Assembly (NCBI GenBank): GCA_964541725.1
Contig: CAZIQG010000044.1
Coordinates: 1 to 9,190 of the forward strand
Source of the DNA: JAGOUY01 sp964541725
Lineage (GTDB): Bacteria; Patescibacteriota; Patescibacteriia; 2-12-FULL-60-25
Length of the DNA stretch: 9,190 nt
Direction of reading: 5' to 3'
The position numbers were made by a program, and so were the translations under genes. How positions within the stretch are numbered: the stretch's first letter is position 1; each line of letters starts with the position of its first letter. Under the pieces are notes generated by a model. The model was not told where the DNA came from and made no database searches. It was given only the letters and a program-made list of their open reading frames with translations. Shown here piece after piece: positions 1 to 4,685 of this stretch.

Positions 1-2
1 CT

Positions 3-1247
3 ATGTCTCGCCTCGTCACTTCCCTCTCCCCCAACGTTGAACGTGACGACATTCGTCTCGCGGCTTCACTTATTTTTAAGCTAGGGAAATGGCAAACAGG
101 GCATACCATCACCGACCTTGAACAAACAATGGGCAAATTCTTTCATGCACAAGCGATCACCTTTGAAAGCGGACGCTCAGCCCTCACCGCCGCCATCCAA
201 GCCCTCAACCTTCCTAAACACAGCGAAATCATTCTCCAAGCGTTCACCTGCGTCGCCGTTCCGAATAGCATTCGCTGGGCAAATTGCATCCCCATCTACG
301 CGGACGTTAATCCAAACACGTTTACGATTGATCCAAGAGCCATCGAGACGCTCATCACACCCAACACACGCGCTATTCTCATACAGCACACATTCGGCAT
401 CCCGGCCCAGATAGATACACTGATGGAACTCGCCCACAAACATAAACTTATCGTCATCGAAGATTGCGCCCACAGCTTGGGAAGCCGCTGGAACGGACAG
501 CTTCTTGGAACCTTTGGAGACGTGGCTATCTTTAGTTTTGGCCGTGACAAATCCCTATCTTCTGTCTTCGGAGGCGTAGCCCTCACACGTGACACGTCCA
601 TCGCCACTCGTCTCCGATCCCAACAAACACAAGCTCCTATTCCTATAAAACACTGGGTCCTCCAACAACTCCTCCACCCACTCATCCTCGCTCTTTCACT
701 AAAAACTTACGATACCCTTTCTTTCGGAAAAATAATCCTAGAGGTCGCTAAACGCCTGCACCTCATTTCAAAAGCCGTAGAACCCCAAGAACGACAAGGC
801 AAACGTCCAACCTGGACGGGCCACCGTCTCCCAAACGCCCTCGCTCTCCTCGCCCTTCACCAATGGAAAAAACGAGAGCGCTTTGATACACATCGCCGTA
901 CACTCACGCAGATCTATCAACAAGAATTAAACCATCCAGACATCATTCATCCAAACTGGGCCAAAGAAGCAGACCCGGCCCTTTTGCGCTATCCTATCCG
1001 CAGTCCTAAACGAGACCTTCTTTTCAAAGCAGCCGCCTCAGCTAAGATACAGCTCGGTGATTGGTACACGTGTCCGCTCGCCCCAGAAGGAACAGACGAG
1101 CAAGCCGTCAGATACGATCGCACCAAGACCCCCTCTGCCACCTCTCTTTCAAAAGAGACTCTCAACCTCCCCACGCATATCAACATCTCACCGTCAGATG
1201 CAAAAAAAATCTGCACGCTTATAAAAAACAATCTCGATCAAGGCTAG
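3..1247 (+). CDS. DegT/DnrJ/EryC1/StrS-family PLP-dependent aminotransferase
   Basis: Fold-type I PLP enzyme of the family that transaminates nucleotide-linked keto-sugars, giving amino sugars for surface polysaccharide or lipid. Seen in the 414 residues: the N-terminal SGRSAL cofactor-binding segment (57-62), EDCAHSLG (153-160), where D154 should contact the pyridine nitrogen and H157 stacks on it, then FSFGRDKSLSSVFGG (177-191), with K183 as the expected Schiff-base lysine. The C-terminal half has the family's late LNLPTH motif, and the length is about normal (360-420). The ATG lies only 2 bases from the window edge, so an upstream start cannot be excluded, but the preceding CT fits the CTATG start context of several other genes here and the N-terminus looks complete. 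It lies 52 bp before a FemAB-like gene, which suggests envelope biosynthesis. The substrate cannot be read from sequence; a PLP-dependent regulator or dehydratase of the same fold is less likely. Confidence 0.88.
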   Translation: MSRLVTSLSPNVERDDIRLAASLIFKLGKWQTGHTITDLEQTMGKFFHAQAITFESGRSALTAAIQALNLPKHSEIILQAFTCVAVPNSIRWANCIPIYADVNPNTFTIDPRAIETLITPNTRAILIQHTFGIPAQIDTLMELAHKHKLIVIEDCAHSLGSRWNGQLLGTFGDVAIFSFGRDKSLSSVFGGVALTRDTSIATRLRSQQTQAPIPIKHWVLQQLLHPLILALSLKTYDTLSFGKIILEVAKRLHLISKAVEPQERQGKRPTWTGHRLPNALALLALHQWKKRERFDTHRRTLTQIYQQELNHPDIIHPNWAKEADPALLRYPIRSPKRDLLFKAAASAKIQLGDWYTCPLAPEGTDEQAVRYDRTKTPSATSLSKETLNLPTHINISPSDAKKICTLIKNNLDQG

Positions 1248-1264
1248 CGAATCGTTTATACACT

Positions 1265-1292
1265 CGATACCCGATACTGGATACTCGATACT
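1265..1292 (+). repeat. tandem heptamer array, consensus CGATACT (copy A)
   Basis: Four contiguous 7-bp units are seen: CGATACC, CGATACT, GGATACT, CGATACT. A degenerate unit, ATACACT, precedes them at 1258-1264. The array fills most of the 52-bp gap between the aminotransferase and the FemAB-like gene and ends exactly 7 bases before the next ATG. The same heptamer array recurs at 8239-8273, also just before a start codon. The final GATACT resembles a -10 hexamer (4 of 6 to TATAAT) at a distance that would place transcription start at the ATG; that role is inference. Confidence 0.85.
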
Positions 1293-1299
1293 CCCCTCT

Positions 1300-2325
1300 A
1301 TGTTATCCATAAAACCCTGCACCGATCGCGCCCTCTGGACGGCATTTTTAGATGAGCAAGCTCCCCCTACATTCCTGCAATCCTGGGAATGGAAAGAGAC
1401 GAATGAGGCAAGCAATCATAACGTCATCCATCTTGGTATATTCGAAGACGAGCATCTGGTAGGTACTGCTCTCACCATTTTTATCAAAGCCCGCCGCGGA
1501 TCTTTTCTCCTCATTCCCCATGGGCCAATTTTAGCTCCTCACATCTCCCAAACAAACGCTTGGGATCTCCTAACACAAGAATGGAAACGACAAGCGCAAA
1601 TACACAAGGCTATTTTTATACGTGTCTGCTCTCCCCTGCCAGCCACCCAACCAAATATTATTTTATTACAAGAACGCGGCTTCAGACACGCCCCCATCCA
1701 CCAACACCCAGAACTTGCTTGGATCTTAGATATACGGCCAACAGAAGAAGAACTGTTAAAAAACATGCGCAAAACGACGCGCCAAAGTATTCGCAAAGCC
1801 GAAGAAGCGGGCGTAACCGTGAGATTCATTACTGACAGCAGTGGCCTCCACGATTTTTGGAAGGTTTATCAAACAACCGTCGCTCGCCAACATTTTACCG
1901 CTTTCTCTCGCCGCTACCTCGAAACAGAATGTGAAGCCTTCTTTAAACAAGGACGACTCCTCATCGCGACCGCATCTTTGCAAAACCAAATCATCTCCGC
2001 CGCCATCATCACCCTCGCCCATGGCAGCGCCTTTTATCACCACGGCGCCTCCGATCAATCCCCCTTCCCCAAAGTCCCCGCCGCCCACCTCCTCCAATGG
2101 CGCGTCATCCAAGAACTCAAACATCGCGGCTGCCATTTCTATAACTTCTGGGGCGTCGTGCCAGAATCCGCCACCGAGCACCCTTGGCATGGCCTCTCGC
2201 TCTTTAAACGTGGTTTTGGGGGCTTTGAAGAAGCCTACCTCCACGCTCAAGACCTTCCTCTTTCGCCTCGCTACTGGCTCACGTGGATCATTGAAACGAT
2301 CCGTCGAAAACGCCGAAAACTATAA
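1300..2325 (+). CDS. FemAB/FemX-like peptidoglycan bridge aminoacyltransferase
   Basis: Proteins of this family (FemX, FemA, FemB, MurM) use aminoacyl-tRNA to add residues to the stem peptide of lipid II in the cytoplasm; they consist of two GNAT-like folds. In the 341 residues the family signatures appear in order: TFLQSWEW near residues 24-31, the positively charged helix NMRKTTRQSIRKAEEAGV (155-172), FYHHGAS (245-251), YNFWGV (281-286) and the closing HPWHGLSLFKRGFGG (294-308). The long helical arm of staphylococcal FemA is absent, as in shorter FemX-like members. The ATG at 1300 follows a pyrimidine-rich CCCCTCT with no Shine-Dalgarno. It lies downstream of an aminotransferase, so an envelope role is likely. 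Which amino acid is transferred, and to what, is unknown; a general GNAT acyltransferase is the alternative. Confidence 0.85.
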   Translation: MLSIKPCTDRALWTAFLDEQAPPTFLQSWEWKETNEASNHNVIHLGIFEDEHLVGTALTIFIKARRGSFLLIPHGPILAPHISQTNAWDLLTQEWKRQAQIHKAIFIRVCSPLPATQPNIILLQERGFRHAPIHQHPELAWILDIRPTEEELLKNMRKTTRQSIRKAEEAGVTVRFITDSSGLHDFWKVYQTTVARQHFTAFSRRYLETECEAFFKQGRLLIATASLQNQIISAAIITLAHGSAFYHHGASDQSPFPKVPAAHLLQWRVIQELKHRGCHFYNFWGVVPESATEHPWHGLSLFKRGFGGFEEAYLHAQDLPLSPRYWLTWIIETIRRKRRKL

Positions 2326-2360
2326 AAACTGCTCCCTCGAAGGCAAAGAAACCCGCCCTT

Positions 2361-2389
2361 TTGACGTTTTTAGATAATTCTGCTAGGAT
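2361..2389 (+). promoter_or_regulatory. sigma70-type promoter for secE-nusG
   Basis: TTGACG (2361-2366; 5 of 6 to the -35 consensus), a 17-bp spacer, then TAGGAT (2384-2389; 4 of 6) preceded by TGC, giving an extended -10 element. Predicted start is about 2396, with a leader of about 36 bases to the secE ATG. It lies in the 106-bp gap after the FemAB-like gene and is the best promoter match in the window. Confidence 0.65.
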
Positions 2390-2399
2390 TCCCCTAGTT

Positions 2400-2418
2400 G
2401 ACCCGCCAAGGGTCTTTT
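2400..2418 (+). other. leader hairpin with T-run upstream of secE
   Basis: GACCC (2400-2404), loop GCCAA, GGGTC (2410-2414), then TTTT. The stem starts a few bases after the predicted transcription start. It could protect the 5' end of the mRNA or act as a weak attenuator; five base pairs and four T are too few to call it a terminator. Confidence 0.4.
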
Positions 2419-2431
2419 AAAAAACGTGTTT

Positions 2432-2770
2432 ATGCCTAACCCCATCCTTGAATACTTCCGTACATCTAAAGAAGAATTGGAGAAAGTCAGCTGGCCGAGC
2501 AAGCAAGATACCGTACGCTACAGCACCTTGATCGTCGTAGGCAGCGTCGCCGCGGCCCTCTTCTTTGGCGCCCTCGACTTCGGACTTAGTCGCTTGGTTC
2601 AAGTCGCGATTACCGCTCGCAACCCTCAAGTCCAAACAGACTCAGACACGCCCCCTATTCCACAAATCAATCCAGCAGACATCCAAGCCGTAGATGAAAA
2701 TGGCAATCCTGTCGACCTCAACGTACAGACCGTCCCCGTCAATCCTAACCCCGCTCCTTCTACCCCATAA
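2432..2770 (+). CDS. secE: preprotein translocase subunit SecE with extended C-terminal tail
   Basis: SecE clamps SecY in the SecYEG protein-conducting channel of the cytoplasmic membrane. Seen: an amphipathic N-terminal segment carrying the family signature EELEKVSWPSK (14-24), then one transmembrane helix (about 31-52). The single-span form is usually about 60 residues; this one has 112, the last 50 being a Pro/Asn/Asp-rich tail (for example NPNPAPSTP at the end) that should lie outside the membrane by the known SecE topology. I chose the ATG at 2432 over the in-frame GTG at 2426 because the protein then starts MPNPILEYFR, close to normal SecE N-termini. There is no Shine-Dalgarno. The next gene, nusG, starts 3 bases after the stop, the classic secE-nusG order, so the assignment is secure. 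Confidence 0.93.
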   Translation: MPNPILEYFRTSKEELEKVSWPSKQDTVRYSTLIVVGSVAAALFFGALDFGLSRLVQVAITARNPQVQTDSDTPPIPQINPADIQAVDENGNPVDLNVQTVPVNPNPAPSTP

Positions 2771-2773
2771 CCT

Positions 2774-3322
2774 ATGCCTAAGCAAACCTCCGACTACGGA
2801 CGCCGTTGGTTCGCCATCCACACCTACTCTGGATATGAGGAAAATGTGGCGGACGGGCTTCGTCAACGTATCGAGACTCTCGGCTTGAAAGATTCTATCT
2901 TCCAGATCTTAGTGCCAAAAGAAAAGAAAATTAAAATTAAGAACGGAAAACGTCGCGTCACGGAAGAAAAAATCTTCCCTGGCTACGTCCTCGTCGAAAT
3001 GATTGTCACGGATGACTCCTGGTACGTCGTGCGTAACACACCAAACGTAACCGGCTTCATCGGCACAGGTACAAATCCAACCCCTCTCGCCCAAGCAGAA
3101 ATTGACGGACTCATGAAACGCATGGGAACGACCGAAGAGCCACAGGTTACGATCGATCTTCAACCCGGCATGGCCGTCAAAATTGGCGAAGGACCATTCA
3201 AAGGCTTCGAAGGCAAGATCAGCGAAGTCGATGGCTCTCATGGCAAAGTCAAGGTTCTCGTCAGCATGTTCGGCCGCGAAACCCCCCTCGAACTCGACTT
3301 CACCCAAGTCAAAAAAGCTTAA
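2774..3322 (+). CDS. nusG: transcription termination/antitermination factor NusG
   Basis: NusG binds the RNA polymerase clamp to aid elongation and links it to Rho or the ribosome. The 182 residues show the NGN domain from RRWFAIHTYSGYEENVA (10-26) through EEKIFPGYVLVEM (64-76) and RNTPNVTGFIG (87-97). A linker leads to the C-terminal KOW domain, GMAVKIGEGPFKGFEG (132-147), followed by VLVSMFGRETPLELD. Length is normal for bacterial NusG (about 175-185). The ATG lies 3 bases after the secE stop, with no room for its own leader, so it is probably translated by reinitiation or coupling. A 112-bp structured spacer follows before rplK. Confidence 0.97.
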   Translation: MPKQTSDYGRRWFAIHTYSGYEENVADGLRQRIETLGLKDSIFQILVPKEKKIKIKNGKRRVTEEKIFPGYVLVEMIVTDDSWYVVRNTPNVTGFIGTGTNPTPLAQAEIDGLMKRMGTTEEPQVTIDLQPGMAVKIGEGPFKGFEGKISEVDGSHGKVKVLVSMFGRETPLELDFTQVKKA

Positions 3323-3333
3323 TACGTATTTCT

Positions 3334-3398
3334 GGGATAACAGAGGCCCCCGTCAGCGCGCTTCTCGCTGCTATCCCCTTCGATGCCCTGCGTGACGG
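3334..3398 (+). promoter_or_regulatory. foldable nusG-rplK spacer with two competing pairings
   Basis: In the 112-bp gap, GGGATA (3334-3339) can pair with TATCCC (3372-3377), enclosing CAGCG (3354-3358) paired with CGCTG (3366-3370). Alternatively CCGTCA (3350-3355) can pair with TGACGG (3393-3398), extended by CG/CG across a one-base bulge. The segment 3354-3355 is shared, so the folds exclude each other. nusG and rplK are usually close together, and L11 operons are often controlled in their leader, so a translational or attenuation element is possible. No promoter or T-run terminator is obvious in the gap. Function is inference. Confidence 0.35.
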
Positions 3399-3434
3399 CA
3401 CCGCATCTCATCATTCATTTCATCTCTTATTCCT

Positions 3435-3860
3435 ATGGCAAAGAAAGTAAAGACCCTGATCAAGGTCCAAGTCATGGGTGGCAAGGCAACCCCTGCGCCT
3501 CCTCTTGGTCCCGCCCTCGGTCAGCACGGGATCAACATCGCGGAATTCTGTCAGAAGATTAACGCCGCGACCCAAGACCGTTTAGGCGAAGTCGTCCCTG
3601 CCATCATTACCCTATACGAAGACCGCAGCTACACCTTCATCCTCAAGACCCCTCCTGTTTCGGAACTCTTGAAAAAGGCTGCCAAGATTGAAAAAGGCGC
3701 CGCTAAACCAAACACCCAAAAAGTTGGCAGCGTAAACATGAGCCAAGTCCGCGAAATCGCCGAAAAGAAAATGCCAGATCTTAACTGCACCACGGTCGAA
3801 GCCGGCATGCAGCAAGTCATCGGTACGGCTCGCAACATGGGTATCGAAGTCAAAGGGTAA
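3435..3860 (+). CDS. rplK: 50S ribosomal protein L11 (uL11)
   Basis: uL11 binds the GTPase-associated region of 23S rRNA and forms the stalk base where elongation factors act. All 141 residues fit the family: N-terminal KVQVMGGKATPAPPLGPALG (10-29) and HGINIAEFCQKIN (31-43) in the flexible N-domain; YTFILKTPPVSELL (66-79); the rRNA-binding C-domain with VREIAEKKMPDLN and the end segment GTARNMGIEV. Length is exactly typical. The ATG follows a pyrimidine-rich stretch with no Shine-Dalgarno, surprising for a highly expressed ribosomal gene. It is the last gene of the secE-nusG unit; rplA, which normally follows it, is not present, and a strong terminator comes 9 bases after the stop. Confidence 0.98.
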   Translation: MAKKVKTLIKVQVMGGKATPAPPLGPALGQHGINIAEFCQKINAATQDRLGEVVPAIITLYEDRSYTFILKTPPVSELLKKAAKIEKGAAKPNTQKVGSVNMSQVREIAEKKMPDLNCTTVEAGMQQVIGTARNMGIEVKG

Positions 3861-3869
3861 AAGAAACGC

Positions 3870-3909
3870 AAACAAAAGCCAGCCGGTTAACCGGCTGGCT
3901 TTTGTTTTT
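3870..3909 (+). terminator. strong intrinsic terminator after rplK
   Basis: A perfect 38-bp palindrome (3870-3907) is centred on GGTT/AACC, with GCCAGCCGG and CCGGCTGGC as the GC-rich core. The right arm runs into TTTTGTTTTT, and the left arm is A-rich, so it could also work on the other strand. It closes the secE-nusG-rplK unit and isolates it from the next gene. Confidence 0.95.
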
Positions 3910-3958
3910 GTGATAAAAAAAGATCAAAAAAGATAAACGGTCCCCACGCCTGCACAGC

Positions 3959-3967
3959 TTATACACA
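3959..3967 (+). promoter_or_regulatory. possible DnaA box
   Basis: TTATACACA matches the DnaA-box consensus TTATNCACA exactly and lies 8 bases before the -35 of the downstream promoter. About 30 bases upstream, at 3912-3925, an A-run next to GATC resembles an AT-rich oriC 13-mer on the minus strand. Only one box is seen, so this may be chance or a DnaA-regulated promoter rather than an origin. Confidence 0.3.
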
Positions 3968-3974
3968 AATACCC

Positions 3975-4002
3975 TTGACGCCTGTATTTACTGGCGTACC
4001 CT
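3975..4002 (+). promoter_or_regulatory. promoter for the orphan Cys-rich gene
   Basis: TTGACG (3975-3980), identical to the -35 of the secE promoter, a 16-bp spacer, then TACCCT (3997-4002; 3 of 6 to TATAAT). Predicted start is about 4009, with a 40-base leader containing a strong Shine-Dalgarno. The preceding terminator means this gene needs its own promoter. The weak -10 is the doubtful part. Confidence 0.45.
3978..3997 (+). promoter_or_regulatory. operator-like dyad inside the promoter spacer
   Basis: ACGCCTGTAT and TTACTGGCGT form a 20-bp dyad with 8 of 10 positions symmetric. It overlaps the end of the -35 and the start of the -10, where a bound repressor would block polymerase. A direct copy of the half-site, ACGCCTG, lies at 3946-3952, 32 bp (about three helical turns) upstream. 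No regulator is identified; the binding role is inference. Confidence 0.4.
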
Positions 4003-4032
4003 AAAGATAGCCAAGGTGTTAAAAACCGAGGC

Positions 4033-4038
4033 AGGAGG
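4033..4038 (+). promoter_or_regulatory. Shine-Dalgarno AGGAGG of the orphan gene
   Basis: A full AGGAGG lies 11 bases before the ATG at 4050 and 5 bases before an in-frame TTG at 4044. It is the only strong ribosome binding site in the window; other genes have pyrimidine-rich or neutral bases there. The spacing leaves the choice between ATG and TTG open. Confidence 0.7.
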
Positions 4039-4049
4039 GAGAATTGGCG

Positions 4050-4541
4050 ATGATAAGCATCGTCAGGGGACTAGTAGCAGCAACGAGGGAGTTGACCCTC
4101 ACGATCTGCTGCCCGCACCTTGCGGGGGAATTTCCAGGATCACCAACATTGGCTTTCTCAGAAGGCGCTCCCCACGCGTGGCTCGATCTAAAGGGGCTTC
4201 GGAACTGGCCCGAGAAAGGCATCGAAGTCTTCGAATGGATCAAGCAAAAAGCGCGAGGAGTCGATTCAGCCCACATCAACGTGTTGTGCTGTACCGAATG
4301 CGCGCACAGCGAAGTCATGGACCTCGACGACTGCCTCCACGAAACGTTTGAAAAGAGGTGCGTGGCGATCGAATGTTTCCTTCCCTATCTGTTCAAGAAA
4401 TGCGGTAAACTCACCTGCATCGCAGGAACGATGAAAGCGAGCGACCACAAAGGAGATGTGAGCGGAATTCGTCCCGTTCTCAGAATCCTCCGCAGAAAAG
4501 CATTCACCTACGAAGTAGCCACGGACGCCACATCTACCTGA
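4050..4541 (+). CDS. unrecognised Cys-rich protein
   Basis: I do not recognise the family. Seen: 163 residues from the ATG (165 from the TTG at 4044), no signal peptide and no transmembrane helix. There are ten cysteines, in ATG numbering: a CC pair at 20-21 followed by PH, a CCTEC cluster at 80-84, and C95, C104, C109, C118 and C123, with histidines nearby (H86, H97). This resembles a metal-binding or redox-active layout but matches no pattern I can name. Codons favour C or G in third position throughout, and the strong Shine-Dalgarno, own promoter and upstream terminator all support a real gene. The 3' half reads as alternating helix and strand, with a basic RILRRK stretch near the end. It is convergent with elp3. 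The start codon lies within a small stem (4046-4064). A recently acquired gene or a lineage-specific protein are both possible. Confidence 0.7.
   Translation: MISIVRGLVAATRELTLTICCPHLAGEFPGSPTLAFSEGAPHAWLDLKGLRNWPEKGIEVFEWIKQKARGVDSAHINVLCCTECAHSEVMDLDDCLHETFEKRCVAIECFLPYLFKKCGKLTCIAGTMKASDHKGDVSGIRPVLRILRRKAFTYEVATDATST
4085..4126 (+). other. two consecutive small hairpins in the 5' coding region of the orphan gene
   Basis: GAGGG (4085-4089) pairs with CCCTC (4096-4100), and CCCGC (4112-4116) pairs with GCGGG (4122-4126). A third stem, CGATG/CATCG at 4048-4062, covers the ATG itself and extends by G-C and G-T pairs to 4046-4064. Three stems within 80 bases at a gene's beginning may modulate translation, but each is only 5-7 bp. 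Confidence 0.3.
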
Positions 4542-4563
4542 TAAGCATTCCCCTTCTCTCTTT

Positions 4564-4630
4564 ACGGAGCCTCGCCTCCGTTACCTCCACGAGCACTGAT
4601 CCGGTCAACATTCGACCAATGCTCATGGAG
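4564..4630 (+). other. hairpins in the 3' region of the orphan gene
   Basis: After the TGA at 4541 there are two stems. ACGGAG (4564-4569) pairs with CTCCGT (4576-4581). A longer stem, 4585-4595 with 4620-4630, gives 10 of 11 pairs (CTCCA, one mismatch, GAGCA) and encloses a small GGTC/GACC stem. Neither has a following T-run, so they are not ordinary terminators; they may protect the 3' end of the mRNA. Confidence 0.4.
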
Positions 4631-4635
4631 ATACC

Positions 4636-4666
4636 AAAAACACACGCATCCCCGGTAAGCGGGGAT
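4636..4666 (-). terminator. intrinsic terminator of elp3
   Basis: Read on the minus strand, ATCCCCG (4666-4660) and CGGGGAT (4654-4648) form a 7-bp stem with loop CTTAC, followed after seven bases by TTTTT (4640-4636). It lies 19 bases past the elp3 stop. The gap before the T-run makes it weaker than the rplK terminator. Confidence 0.5.
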
Positions 4667-4685
4667 TACAAATAATAACAAGGGC

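Noticed and set aside
1265..1292. Heptamer arrays as a CRISPR or iteron origin
   Set aside because: Units are 7 bp and contiguous without spacers, so not CRISPR; only 4-5 units per site with no replication gene nearby argue against iterons.
1756..2250. 164-codon open frame antisense to the FemAB-like gene
   Set aside because: It reads through conserved FemAB motifs on the opposite strand, has a low-complexity Gly/Glu/Ala composition and no initiation signal; it is a shadow of the real gene.
2426..2431. GTG start for secE
   Set aside because: It adds only two residues; the ATG at 2432 has the same context as the nusG start and gives a family-like N-terminus.
3910..4200. Possible structural RNA (tmRNA, RNase P RNA or SRP RNA) suggested by several hairpins
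   Set aside because: The conserved cores I would expect, such as GGAAAGTCC of RNase P, the tmRNA tRNA-like ends, or the SRP GGAA tetraloop context, are not seen, and a coding frame accounts for the sequence.
4016..4351. Open frame of about 111 codons overlapping the orphan gene on the same strand
   Set aside because: It ignores the Shine-Dalgarno, is very Arg/Ser-rich as expected of a shifted frame, and the 4050-4541 frame is longer with consistent third-position G/C preference.
4050..4541. Orphan Cys-rich protein as the Trm112 partner of the Trm9-like enzyme
   Set aside because: Trm112 has a terminal zinc knuckle with paired CxxC motifs and is usually shorter; the Cys pattern here does not match, and the gene is convergent with elp3 on a separate promoter.
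4648..4666. Same hairpin as terminator for the plus-strand orphan gene
   Set aside because: On the plus strand it is followed by TACAAATAATAAC with no T-run; the T-run is present only on the minus side, for elp3.
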